DNA of 64,000 bases from Chaenocephalus aceratus (GCA_023974075.1 CM043801.1:21383236-21447235), one strand, 5' to 3'; shown: positions 33,301 through 44,280, counted from the stretch's first letter. The notes: generated by a model not told the origin, from the sequence alone. A program made the numbers and translations.

Positions 33301-35164
33301 GCAACAGCTCTGCTTATTCATTTCCCACATTAACCATAAACACCCAATACATATAAAACTCCTAAACAATGTATGGTGAAATGTTTTCCATCTTTGTTTT
33401 TCTATCTACGACTACAAACAGTATTTCCACTACAAGCAGAACAGTAACACATATTTCTATGCAATACAATAGAACAGTATGTGTTCACAGCCAATCCATG
33501 ATTTAATGAGTATTTCCTTTGTGCCAAGAGCTGATTTAGTATATTGCATCAACGACCTTTTCAATTAAATTGACAATTCTTTTGTGTAATTAATAGTGTG
33601 TGAAACCAGGCAGAGTGAGTGACATGGTGTTCATTTCCAGTATGCCAAAGCAGTTTACAGTTGCTGACGGTTGTAAGGTAATATATATTGTCCTAAGTAA
33701 TTGTAGCTGTGTTCAAAGGAGTACACGTTACAAGGCCGTGCGGGGGGAACTGCCAGACCCAGATGTCCTCAAAGCCAGCGAGGTATACAAGGACCTCTCA
33801 GCAGACATATCACCATGAAAAAAAACGAATGGCTCACTACTCAACTCAATCTTGTGCACAGAGCCTATAGAACACATAATTTAAACCAGCAGGATGTAAA
33901 CAGAGGAGAACAGCCAGTCTGATTTAGTGCCATGTGATTATCCTGTAATGAGTAACATACACAGTGTTGATCGACTATATAAACAGTTCATTTATTGTCT
34001 CGATACATGTGTTGTGTAAGACATTTTAATCAATTTGATACGTCAATATTAAATGTACCTTTTATTTTGAAAAACTTTATTGTGAAGGACAAACCGGATG
34101 TCACATTTCCGGTATTGCCAGTTTAGGGAGAGACTTAATTCAGGTAGCTTGCCTTGGCTGTCTGTGTGCGCGGAGGTTTTGTCGTCAACAGACTCATTAA
34201 ACTACCCACTTCTCGGTACATAGAAACCCTGCTCCACGGTGTCAAACGTGAGTAATATCGCAATTGGTGTGTTATACTGAAATGTGTTGACCTATACTTT
34301 ATACTTTATTTATATATATGTATGCTTTTCATTGGAACACGCCGTGGGTGTGTGCAGTGCTAATGCTAATACCTAGCGCCACTTGTTTTGATGTACGTTT
34401 TTGTTGGTAACCTCGCTAGTTTGTATCTTTTAGTGTTGAGGTGGGCACCGTTAGAATCTCTGTCTCCTTGCGGTCATAAACAATGTGTTGGATGTTGAGC
34501 TAGGATAAGTAATAAGGGAGCTAGGAGTGATTTTCGGTGCAGTAATAGGTTAGCATTTTTCGCTCGGGGCTAATTCAGAGGCTCACTGTTAGCATTAGTG
34601 TGTTTTTTGTGAAAAAATAAATGAAAAAGATCAGTTAAATTAGTTTTTTTCCCGTTCTATGGATATACAATATTCATACTTTATTAAATATTAAGCTTCC
34701 TTAGACGTTGTTTCCTGAAAATGACGCGATGTCGGGTCCGTGGGGCCTAAGAGGATAACAGAGTAGCCTCTGTTTTATTTTTATTTTATTTATTTTTTCA
34801 CAACAGTTGTATTTGGATGGAATGAATACCTATAGTGATAATTCAAAGTAATAAAAATGATTTTTACAGTGAAAACGTTCAAATGGAACTGATGGTTCCC
34901 AAATTACCCAGAGGTGAGGTGGACATTATTTTTCTAAACCTCTCTAAAAAGGTCAAATTTCCCTTGTTTTGCATCAATCTTGATACAGGGTACTTATTAT
35001 ATGTTATAGTTTGGATTCCTAAAGCTTTTAGTCTACTAAACTCATCATTCAAGGGTGGTTTTCACTATAAGTAATGTTTTTTTGCTTAGGCGGACATTAG
35101 AATTTACATGTTTTTACTATGTTCCATCTGAATTTACTTTAAAATAAAAACATCTCTATTGTAC
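33301..35164. other. No gene established; two exon-like signals
   Basis: GC-richer 34085-34250 ends GTGTCAAACGTGAGTAAT, a good splice-donor context. A short AG/GT-bounded block with an open frame (ENVQMELMVPKLPR) lies at about 34868-34912. I recognise neither as a known protein. The end of the 34.7-kb stretch (GGGGCCTAAGAGGATAAC) faintly resembles, inverted, the TTAA-flanked start at 38760. Confidence 0.3.
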
Positions 35165-35186
35165 GGTGGCCCTGAAGTGCAAGAAA

Positions 35187-35402
35187 CCACAGCATTTCAC
35201 AAAACACAACAGAATTTCACAAAACACAACAGCATTTCACAAAACGCCACAGCATTTCACAAAACGCCACAGCATTTCACAAATCGCCACAGCATTTCAG
35301 AAAACACAACAGCATTTCACAAAATGCCGCAGCATTTCACAAAACGCCACAGCATTTCACAAAACACCGCAGCATTTCACAAAACACTGCAGCATTTCAC
35401 AT
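35187..35402. repeat. Left subterminal array, about 11 units of 20 bp
   Basis: Units of CACAGCATTTCACAAAACGC with substitutions. Because 20 is not a multiple of 3, all three forward frames read the same HFTKH/ISQN/AFHK peptides, which explains the open frames here. Confidence 0.95.
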
Positions 35403-35882
35403 TGGACGGAAAGGGTATTCCTTAGGGAGAACACTTATTGTTTGTGATATTGTTTGTGGACAGAGCCAGCCAGAGAAGCACTGCTGTGATTGGGTGTTTT
35501 TGCTGCCAATCAAGAAATGACTTCGTGATTGGACCAACACATCAGCCGTTAGCTGTTAGCACACACTCAGAGCTCATAGCTCCTCATATCTGTTCAGAAA
35601 CTGGACAAAAGTTAAAGATATGCAAAACACAGACTGTCTATGTCATGGCGAATACAGTCGCTGCTTTATTTATGTCTGTATGATGTTGTTGTGAGTGTGG
35701 ATGGAGCAGCTACAGGTTAGTTTAGCCTGATCGATTCGATTCCGATAGGATTTACATGGAGATCCGGCCCGCCCCCTCTCCAGCGTCTTTTTTGAATCAC
35801 AGGAGTAAACACAGAATTAATGCTTTATTAATTCATGGTTTTTAAGGGGCTTATCTCCATGTAAATACTATGGTAGACTACC

Positions 35883-36676
35883 CAGTTACTAAATCAGCCT
35901 ACTATCACCTAAAGAACATATCTAGGATTAAAAGACTAATGTCACAGCAGGATTTGGAAAAACTTGTCCATGCCTTTATCTTCAGTAGACTCGACTACTG
36001 CAATGGTGTCTTCACAGGTCTCACTAAAAAATCTATTAGAAAGCTGCAGCTGATTCAGAACGCCGTTGCTCGAGTCCTCACTAACACTAAGAAAGTGGAT
36101 CACATCACTCCTGTTCTGAAGTCTTTACACTGGCTTCCTGTGTGTCAAAGAATAGATTTCAAAATACTGCTGCTGGTTTATAAAGCACTGAATGGTTTAG
36201 GCCCAAAATACATTACTGACCTCCTGCTAAATGATGAACCATCCCGATCTCTCAGGTCTTCAGGGACTGGTCAGCTTTCTGTCCCCAGAGCCAGAACTAA
36301 ACATGGTAAAGCAGCGTTCAGTTATTATGCTCCAAATATCTGGAACAAACTCCCAGAAACCTGCAGGTCCGCTGCAACTCTGACTACTTTTAAATCCAGG
36401 CTGAAGACTTTTCTTTTTGTCGCTGCTTTTAATTGAACTATTCATATCTTAAACTGCACTGTAACTTTTATCCATGTACTTTTTCTTGTAATGTTTAATT
36501 GAACTATTTATATTTTAGACTGCACTGTAACTTGTATCCATGTATTTTTCCTTAATGTTTATTTGATTAGCTTTTCTTTTTTAATGCTTAATGTCTTTAA
36601 TTTTTTTTTTGTAAAGCACTTTGAATTGCCTTGAGTTGAAAAGTGCTCTATAAATAAACTTGCCTTGCCTTGCCTT
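35883..36676 (+). pseudogene. L2-clade LINE C-terminal fragment with 3' tail
   Basis: The frame is open from about 35885 to the stop after VAAFN at 36434-36436. It has LVHAFIFSRLDYCNGVFTGL, LQLIQNAVARVL, ITPVLKSLHWLPV, RIDFKILLLVYKALNGLGP and YYAPNIWNKLPETCRSA, all standard for the region after RT in L2. The 3' UTR ends with TTGAAAAGTGCTCTATAAAT and a (TTGCC)n tail at about 36658-36676. No endonuclease and no catalytic palm. It differs from the 17975 copy in tail type, so it is another L2 subfamily. It is less damaged than the others, with no internal stop in 550 bp. Confidence 0.9.
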
Positions 36677-37130
36677 ACCCAATATTCGCATCGCTCTAAT
36701 CGCTTGAGTTTCACTGCGGCTGTCAGCTGTGTTTGCTCCTGTCATTCAAACAAGACGCACTGGAGAGGGAGCGGGAAGTATCTCCATGTAAATCCTATAG
36801 GAGATACCAACTACAACAAAATGAACATATTTGACAGTGATTTAATTGTAATACACGTTTCAAAGTGATGCCGAAGTAACTAATACTGATAACGGTTAGT
36901 AAAAACCATGAATTAATGCTTTGACAAGTCTGCAGACAAGACGCCAGGCGAAAAGCTTTTAAAATGCGTGTTTTCAGAATGGAATCGGATCCATCAGGCT
37001 AAGCTAACCTGTAGCTGCTCCGTCCACACTCACAACAACGTCATACAGACATAAATAAAGCAGCGACTGTATTCACCATGACATAGACAGTCTGTGGTTT
37101 GTACATATTTTACTTTTGTCCAGTTTCTGA

Positions 37131-38216
37131 TAGGGATGGGAACGATTAATCGAATATTCGAATATTCGAAATGATTCAGGTATTCGAATAATTATTCATG
37201 TATTCGAATATGAGTTATGAATATTTTTATTAATTTCTTTTTTATTATTAATTTTTTTTTGGGAGTGATGCCTAAGTTGATTACATATTATCAAATTGAA
37301 TAATTCAATGTATATATATACGACTATGCCATAGCTAAATGTGTTAGGTGACGTCTAAAGGTGTGTTTTGCTCCGCTCACCGGTCCCTCACAGCGGGCAG
37401 AGCTGCAGGTGCTGATCTCTCTCTCGTGTCCGGTTATACTTCACTCGCGTTTATGTCCAAATCCATCAGATCTAGCTAGTTCTAGCCAATGATATGGCTG
37501 CTGCCCCTCCCTACACGCAGATCACGCAGACTCAAACCTCATCTTAGGCCCAAATGTGGCGCAAATGAGCTCCGCAGCCGTTGCGAGGTTCCGGCGCTAA
37601 CAGTTCATGAGCGTGCTCCCCCGCCCCCTGTCAACACTCGCGACACATGAGTGGCCAGCCTAAACAACAATAAGCGCTGCTTGGCAACCGTGTGTGGCGG
37701 CAAAGTACATAGACATTTTGACTGGAGAGATTCAGTTTTGCCGGTATTCAACATTTTACCAGTCATAGTCCGGTAATTATTTACACTCTAAGAAGAGTCC
37801 TACACAACAGACATGGCGTCAAAAAGGAGTAATGTGTGGAAATATTTCGACCAGGTAAGTGAGTGCGGTGTAGAGGTCAACCTATGCCAAATTAAACTTA
37901 TATACATGCTATACCTTGCTATACCCGCAACCTCTGTTCCAGCTGAGAGGGTCTTCTCTACAGCTGGCCTGATTGTGAATCGCCTCCACACATGAAAGTT
38001 GTAGGCCTATAGCTGTCAAACTGTGATCACCAGTTCAATACATTAGACAAATTCGACTTGGTTTCTACACTTATTTGAACATGTATGTATTTGTAAAAAA
38101 TGGGTTAAAAAAAAATGGGTTTTTTTATAGGATATGTACATTTCGGTTAACCGGTTAACCGTTTTTTGGGGGGTCGAATATTCGAATATACATTTGCTTT
38201 CAAATTCCCATCCCTA
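37131..38216 (+). mobile_element. Miniature hAT (BED type), 1086 bp, perfect 8-bp TSD
   Basis: The ends are TAGGGATGGGAACGATTAAT and, at the right, TTCAAATTCCCATCCCTA. GTTTCTGA flanks both sides (37123-37130 and 38217-38224). Removing the element plus one TSD restores the arm of the enclosing inverted repeat, which confirms the call. ATTCGAATA motifs are dense in both subterminal regions. Confidence 0.97.
37813..37995 (+). pseudogene. hAT transposase reduced to its first exon and dimerisation domain
   Basis: An exon-like start at 37813-37854 encodes MASKRSNVWKYFDQ, the usual opening of a BED-finger hAT transposase, and stops at a canonical donor (CAG|GTAAGT). Only 45 bp later a second piece reads MLYLAIPATSVPAERVFSTA followed by GLIVNRL, the core of the C-terminal hAT dimerisation domain, with a TGA at 37993-37995. 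Everything between (the zinc ligands, the RNase H-like catalytic domain and most of the insertion domain) is deleted. The frame happens to stay open across the join, so a 60-residue fusion is possible, but it would lack catalysis. Confidence 0.92.
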
Positions 38217-38436
38217 GTTTCTGAACAGATATGAGGAGCTGTGAGCTCTGAGTGTGTGCTAACGGCTGATGTGTTGGGAGGGACCGGTTGGGACATATTG
38301 CGCTGTCGGACGTTGACCAATCACGAAGCGTCATTTCTTCACTGGCAGCAAAAACAACCAATCACAGCAGTGCTGTCTGGCTGGCTCTGTCCAATCATAA
38401 ACAAGAAGTGTTCTCCCTAAGGAATACCCTTTCCGT

Positions 38437-38525
38437 CCAATGTGAAATGCTGTGGTGTTTTCTGAAATGCTGCGGCGTTTTGTGAAATGCTGTAGCGTTT
38501 TGTGAAATGCTGTTGTGTTTTCATT
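38437..38525. repeat. Right subterminal array, about 4 units of 20 bp
   Basis: Inverted counterpart of the 35187-35402 array (GAAATGCTGCGGCGTTTTGT units), with far fewer units. Confidence 0.9.
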
Positions 38526-39562
38526 TTAAGTCATACGCTAATATTAACCAATACACAGCTTCAATTATTACTTTACTTACCTTGACCACATAACAGCTGT
38601 ATTGAAGGTTTGCTTTTTGATCAATAAACACAACAACAAAAAGCAAACTCCACTGGTATGGAACATACATGGCCTAATATCAAGAGGAGATGCGTTTATT
38701 GAGTAGACAAACAGTCAAGGGCAGAACGTCTGCACAACCCACTGCACCGCACGCCACGGTTAACCTGTTAAGCCGGCGGGGACCATGTTTTTTTTTTCCA
38801 CGACACTGTGTCTCAGAGCATCTTAATATTTAAAAACCTATTAATGGGTTATACCAGATTAACGAGAAGAATCTCAGCTAACTGACGATAAGAACTATTT
38901 TTACCGAAACAAAACAAAAGTCTCACAAGAAGCGTTAGCATTAGCCCTTAGCTAAAACGGGCAGATGCTACTTCCGGTGCTAACTAGCAAAAACGACCTT
39001 TAAAAACTTAATGTTTTCTGCACAAACTACATATCATCTGAAAGCTGATACTCCACAGATTATTTTTGTTATAAGTATCATCACTGTAGGACACAAACTC
39101 ACTGAGCTATCAGCCAGAACAGAGAAGAAAAAAAACAACAGTTTTCAAAACCATAACAATAAGTATGTCTTACCGTTGCTGTTTTGTGATCAAAGCTCTT
39201 GTTCAAGGGAATAAAAACGCTGCTTAAGGTTAATCCAATGTCTCTTAGTCACTTTAGAATTGTTCCTGATAATCTATCATTACATTCATGGCAGCAGAGT
39301 AGGTATAACGTTTTGCAGTCCCGAGCTAATGCTGTCTCACGTGCTGTTTACGCAAACCTCTCTCTACTTGACGTAAGTGTTTAGCGGGACTTACTAACTT
39401 CACTCGATTCTATTGGCTCTAACGGTTCAGAAAAGGTGTCAATCACCCAAATCGACCAATGGGTTCCAAATATATGATCCTGCGTAGTATAAACTACGCC
39501 CGCTCCGGCTCCATTACGCATTACGCTGCCAGAAGGGAGAGCTTCACCACCGAGGCGAGCAG

Positions 39563-40112
39563 GTGCTAGAGATGCTAGCTGACGATAGCGGGGCTATGAT
39601 CATACCAGATGACTCTTCGTCGGATGATGAAGATCTCCTCATATATATACATGTGTTTACTTATTTATTTGGTGTAATATTATTTATTTATAGTCCAATA
39701 TTATCCTCTTTATATATTACTTTTGTGTTTGGTGGAACTGCATCACAGTGTTAGCTTAGCCAACAGGAATGATTAGCCAAAATGCTAAATAGTGTTACTT
39801 GTCTTTTTGGAGTTACATTTTCTAAATGAATGGCCAGTGAATGAATATACATGTGTTTACTTATTTATTTGGTGTAATATTATTAATTTATAGTCCAATA
39901 TTATCCTATAAGTATAAGCCAGTGAATTAATCTAATCACTTTGTTTTTCCACATTTGTTAGATGCAGCAGGACAAAGCCACACACCCAGAAGACTGTCAG
40001 GGAGCAGCTTGCTGCAGAATTGTTGGAGTTTGCTGAAGGCCCTGCTGAAGGCCCTGCATCTCCACCACCCCCTCCTCCACCACTCACATGCATGCCCGAG
40101 TATTATGGGGAA
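39563..40112 (+). pseudogene. piggyBac-like transposase, internally deleted
   Basis: At 39552-39635 an acidic stretch (VLEMLADDSGAMIIPDDSSS then DDEDL) resembles the N-terminus of piggyBac transposases. At about 39990-40110 a second frame reads KTVREQLAAELLEFAEGPAE, a run of seven prolines, and MPEYYGEDA, resembling the region near the C-terminus before the Cys-rich finger. The frame then ends at a TGA near 40139. The catalytic DDD core is absent, replaced by 350 bp of AT-rich sequence containing a 200-bp-spaced duplication. The function in live elements is excision and insertion at TTAA. The family assignment is an inference from composition and short motifs. Confidence 0.45.
39645..39910. 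repeat. Direct duplication, period about 200 bp
   Basis: ATACATGTGTTTACTTATTT and TATAGTCCAATATTATCCT occur at about 39648-39705 and again at 39848-39907, with few changes. Confidence 0.85.
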
Positions 40113-40261
40113 GATGCAGTCCGGGACACGAACGTTTGAGAAATTACGAACGGCTCATTTCGGAGGACACGCGCGCATCTGCTTGACGCCGGGACGACCA
40201 GCGACCCTCCCCTACAGGCGCTCGGACGAGAAGGCCCGCCCACAACTGCGTGCACGTCTGT

Positions 40262-42310
40262 GACCGCAGTTTTAATTATTATTTTTCTGCTGGCGTATCC
40301 TGTTTTTGAGGCCTTTAGGAGGCTGAAAAAGTTGTATAATTTTGCACGGACGCCAGAACTGGTGAAAACTACCTTATTCTGGAGTCAATGGGTTCAAATT
40401 GTCCAACTTGCTCGCTAGCGCCACCTATTTCAATTCCATTTCGGAAAAATTCACAAAGTCGCACCGTAACTCCGAATTACCTGACATTTTGCAAACATAT
40501 CCGGGTGGACCTGCTCTACAAATAATCCAATTGGAACCCTAAGCTCCGCCTACTTTTTTTTTTTTAAATTAGCATAATTTTAAAAACAGTTAAATATTCA
40601 CTTAAATTTCAAATTTCGGTTTTTAAACACCAAACTCAGTATACAGTATCGCCGGAGGGTCAGACACATTACCTTAGGAGATGAGCATGTTCAAACGATA
40701 AATATTTCCGCCATGAATTAAAACGTACTCGCAAAAAGGCGGGGCTTAGAAAGAAATGCTCATAATTCATCAACAATGTATCCAAACATCACAGATTTTG
40801 GTGGAAACGTTGAGTCTCTCTTGGGGAATAGGCACACCAAAGTATTTTCATTTTGGACTATAGGGGGCGCCAAAAACACCACCAATTTATAACTCAAGAG
40901 CGGATGGACTAATATTTTAGTTTTTTGTTTACACATACTCTCGGGGCAACTACGAACTTAGATTCAAAGTGTCGCAACAAATGCAGAATGTGGGCGTGGC
41001 CTATACATTATTTTTAAATGACGATAGCATAAAATGAGCTTCGGACGCAAAACTTGGGACACACGTCAGAGCCCAGGACCTTTTCGAAAATGTAAAAAAA
41101 AAACGTACATTTTCAAAAAAACTGCTCAATAGCGCCCCCTATTGTGTGGTAGTCACATATAGTTTCTCAAAACTTCACGAATTTTGGCACATACATTTCT
41201 CATGGAATTGCGGATATATTTGTACATACATTCCATTAGCCCCGCCCCCCAAAAAGTTGGCCATTTTGAAATATGTGCGTTTTTCAGCCATTTTACACAC
41301 GTTCTTGCGAACTCCTCCTAGGGGAGGGTCAGACACATTATCGTAGGGAATGAGCATGTTCAGTCGATAAATGTGGCCGTCATTACTCTAAACGTGTTTG
41401 CACAAAGGCGGGGCTTAGATAGAAATTCTCATAATTCATCAACAATGTAAAAACACACATTTTGGTGGTAAGGTTCAGTGTGTATTGGGGAATAAGCACA
41501 ACAAGTAATATCCATTTTGGACTATAGGGGGCGCCAAAAACATGACAAATGTATAACTCGTGAAATGATGGACGAAATATTTTCTTTTTTTTTAGACATA
41601 CTCTGGGGATGAGTATGGACTTATATTGAAAGTCTCACAACGAATGACAATTGTGGGCGTGGCCTGTACTTTTTTTTTTATGACGATGTGCTTAAATGTG
41701 TTTCGGTACGCAAAACTTGGGACACGCATCACAGCCCACGACCTTTTCAAGAATGTAAAAAAAAAACGTAATTTTTCAAAAATACTGCTCACTAGCGCCC
41801 CTATTGTGTGGTAGTCACATATAACTCTCAGAACTTCACGAATTTTGGCACAAACATTACTGATGGAATTGCTGACATATTTGTAGATACATTCCATTAG
41901 CCCCGCCCCCCAGAAAGTCGGCCATTTTGAAAAATGTGCGTTTTTCAGCCATTTTACGCACGTTCTTGCGAACTCCTCCTAGGGGAATGATCGGAACAAT
42001 TCCAATGCAGGACAGGTTTAGCCCCTATCCCATATGATACTTAATTGAGGAGCACATCTTTGAAAAATTACTCGTGGAGGTCGTAAGCTAACAGCGAATA
42101 CACCATTTTTGACGATTTACATGTCGCAAATTACTCTAAACCACTCGGATATAGTTATTCCGATATTCATGAAACGCTGTATACATATTGCTATTATGAT
42201 TGCACACATATTTCAAATTGCCTTCCATTAGCCCCGCCCCCCAGGAAGTTGGCCATTTTGAAAAATGTGCGTTTCTCATGCATTTTAAGCACATTTTTGC
42301 AAAGTTAAAA
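40262..42310 (+). repeat. Compound repeat, GGGCCCGAGCAC type, copy 2
   Basis: Same body as 31426-33300 but without the GGGCCCGAGCAC heads. Blocks repeat with a period of about 663-680 bp: GAGGGTCAGACACATTA at about 40655 and 41328, AGCGCCCCTATTGTGTGGTA-type at about 41131 and 41794. A third partial block ends at 42310. No coding frame. Confidence 0.8.
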
Positions 42311-42989
42311 CATTATATCTGTGTGCCATATAGTACTTGTCATTTTGCATATACTGTATATACTTATTACATTGCATTGTCTTTATTTGAAATACTGTCT
42401 ACACTTAATTTATAACTTCTCTCATATTATTGAATCTACATTGTGGTTGTTATATATTTATCTGTTATCTTGCACTTCTTTGCGTCTTAGGTTTACATTT
42501 TAATTGTTGCTGTGACGGACTGCGGAGCTGAGCAAAACACACACTAACAGTTAGACCAAACACACTTAGCTATTCCATCTACCTCTGGAACTAGCTAAAC
42601 TAGTTATACATATGTTTATTCTTCACTGTCGGCATATCGCTACCTGGTTGATGCAGGAAAAATTGTACCAACACAGTTGGCGCACATGCCTAAGATTTCC
42701 TGGTCAGAAACAAAGGAACGCAAAGTCAGGTAAACAATTTAGAGACATGACAAACGGCTCATCTCGGAGGACTGAGGGGGGGGACCAGCAACCCTCCCCG
42801 ACAGGCGCACGGACGCGAGGGCCCGCTCATCACTGCACAAGTGCGACCGCAGTTTTAATTATTTTTGTTTTTGTATTGACTTGCACTATTTTTTCTGTGT
42901 ATCTGTATTTATTGTGTTGCACTGTTGGAGGAGCCTGTGACCTAAGGGGGCGGGGGGGGGGTTGTCGCTCAGCGTAAACTTCGCGCACT
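42311..42989. other. AT-rich tail, then a duplicate of 40135-40280
   Basis: 42311-42520 is AT-rich without recognisable features. 42750-42870 (ACGGCTCATCTCGGAGGAC, ACCAGCAACCCTCCCCGACA, GACCGCAGTTTTAATTAT) matches the sequence preceding the compound repeat at 40262, so related sequence brackets that repeat on both sides in direct orientation. A G-rich run lies at 42947-42961. Confidence 0.6.
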
Positions 42990-43009
42990 GCCACTCCAAC
43001 ATCCAATCA

Positions 43010-43229
43010 TAGAGCTCGAGGACAAATCACGGGGTTTGCCTCCCGTGAGTTACTAAAAGCTATAAAGTAGATTTTAAAAACGTTTTATAGAATAAAAGCT
43101 CACTGCAGGACGTTGTAGAAATGCGTGTGTGCACCACGACAAAGGAGCCTCATTCACTTTACATTGGGGTTGTTTGCGTGGTGCAGACACGTAAATGTAA
43201 CAAAGTTCGTGAGTCCACCACGCAAAAAA
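43010..43229 (-). repeat. Family-1 fragment, minus strand
   Basis: Reverse complement of about 28640-28835 (TGCACCACGCAAACAACCCC, GTAACTCACGGGAGG), preceded by ATCACGGGGTTTG as at 15994-16007. The terminal CAAC motif is missing. Confidence 0.65.
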
Positions 43230-43361
43230 ATGGAGGGAAAATTCATTATAGCGGTAGTGAATCACCCGGTGCTGTATGATCAGTCTCTGTTCATCTTCCG
43301 GGATACAAACCGGAGGAGCGAGGCATGGAGGGAGGTGGCAGAGACAGTGGGTGAAACTGGT
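43230..43361 (+). pseudogene. MADF-domain first exon (PIF/Harbinger accessory protein type)
   Basis: The ATG at 43230 opens 44 codons reading MEGKFIIAVVNHPVLYDQSL then RRSEAWREVAETVGETG, followed directly by a splice-donor-like GTAGGT. The pattern (hydrophobic-x-x-V-x-x-H-P-x-L-Y-D ... W-x-x-V-A) is the first half of a MADF (Myb/SANT-like) domain. Such domains occur in the DNA-binding accessory protein of PIF/Harbinger transposons and in host regulators derived from them. No second exon is found. It is enclosed by the family-1 fragment on the left and an inverted-repeat end (ACGGGCCGT at 43549) on the right, so it is most likely an element-borne exon remnant. The 44-codon frame is intact. Confidence 0.75.
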
Positions 43362-43549
43362 AGGTTTTCGCCTGTTTGGGGATTTTATATCCAGTTTACT
43401 TCGTTTTAACATTGCTATTGCTTTGTATGCCGGGGGTGGGCGGGAGATTCCTGATTGGTTGTTGGTCGCCTTGGGAGCGAGAAATCGCCAAGCCTCAGAC
43501 ACGCCCAGCTTCAAAAAAATGTTGATGCCTGTAGTGTAGACGGGCCGTA
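43362..43549 (+). repeat. Right end of the MADF-bearing element
   Basis: Ends CCTGTAGTGTAGACGGGCCG, inverted match to 28294-28313. The matching left end is not found. Confidence 0.6.
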
Positions 43550-43602
43550 AGGGGGCGGGGCGAGTGTCTGAGGATGGTCTGGTGGTTCCTCGGTTATAGC
43601 TC

Positions 43603-43705
43603 CTCCATTATCGCTCCTCGCTCCTCTGGCAAAAATAAGGCCATTGGGACGCTACTCAAGATGGCGCAGACAAATCAACTTCCGAGCGAGGAAATGAAAA
43701 ATAAG
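43603..43705 (-). repeat. GGGCCCTTCTCACTTC-type MITE fragment
   Basis: Reverse complement of about 26883-27012. Confidence 0.75.
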
Positions 43706-44099
43706 AGAAGCGAGAAGGGCCCATAGATATATATAAACACTAGATGACTCACCCGCGCTGCTGGCCAATGGAGACCGACGTTGCCACATGGCGGCCATCT
43801 TGCCACAGGCAGCTCGCTCATTCATAACATTATGTCTATGGTGCACTATTGAAATAACCGTAGATTGCTCAATTTTCAAACGGTTTGGTTCGTTATAAAC
43901 ATCAAAGATGTAGTTATGATACTGCATACTTATAATTATAATCATTAACTTGTTTTTTTCAACATGTCTTGTTGTCTCCTGTATCATAGCCATGCTAATA
44001 ACGTTTATAATAAACCAAACCGTTTGTAAATCAGTCAAGATTTCAGCGAGTTAAGAGTATTTTTGTGCAGATCACTCACCTTACAACAGCTGTAGCAGT
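43706..44099. repeat. Unclassified repeat with internal inverted motif
   Basis: CAAACGGTTTGGTTCGTTAT at about 43877 and ATAATAAACCAAACCGTTTG at about 44009 face each other around about 110 bp. No coding frame. Confidence 0.6.
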
Positions 44100-44257
44100 A
44101 GTTGTTGACTGTGGTAAGATTGCTCTTACAACTCATTTCCCTGCTTCTCGTGGTTTCCTTGCATCTCTCCATGCTTCCCTGGTGGGAGGGACTAGTCGCA
44201 GGGAAACGACGCAAGTGAGGGACGCAAGGAATCAATTTAACCGAAGTGAGAAGGGCC
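44100..44257 (-). repeat. GGGCCCTTCTCACTTCGG MITE
   Basis: Reverse complement of the hairpin spacer 27461-27596, with about 20 extra bases at the inner end. Confidence 0.8.
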
Positions 44258-44280
44258 CACAGTGGTGCAGTGACGCGTCC

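Larger units (their letters stand above)
35165..38525. mobile_element. Inverted-repeat element with subterminal 20-bp arrays, split by L2 and hAT
   Basis: The left arm (about 35187-35745) is inverted at about 36985-38525 once the hAT 37131-38216 is removed. Shared landmarks are GGAAAGGGTATTCCTTAGGG and TGCTAGCACACACTCAGAGC-like sequence. Both ends carry tandem AGCATTTCACAAAACGCCAC-type units next to the terminus. The left end starts near GGTGGCCCTGAAGTGCAA; the same end is not seen on the right, so the right terminus is truncated and no TSD can be called. The same family occurs at 241-770. Confidence 0.75.
38760..40261 (+). mobile_element. Degenerate piggyBac-like element
   Basis: A TTAA at 38760-38763 is followed by CCTGTTAAGCCGGCGGGGAC, similar in style to fish piggyBac ends. 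Inside lie pieces that read like the acidic N-terminus and the tail of a piggyBac-type transposase. A right end with TTAA is not clear. The final 130 bp (about 40135-40280) recur at about 42750-42870. Moderate support only. Confidence 0.45.

Noticed and set aside
33600..33818. Open frame ending ELPDPDVLKASEVYKDLSA
   Set aside because: Reads somewhat protein-like, but I could not tie it to a family or find adjoining coding sequence.
35159..35447. Open frames with repeated HFTKH/ISQN peptides, and a CRISPR-like look of regularly spaced repeats
   Set aside because: A 20-bp tandem satellite with no spacers explains both; there are no cas genes and the setting is a fish transposon end.
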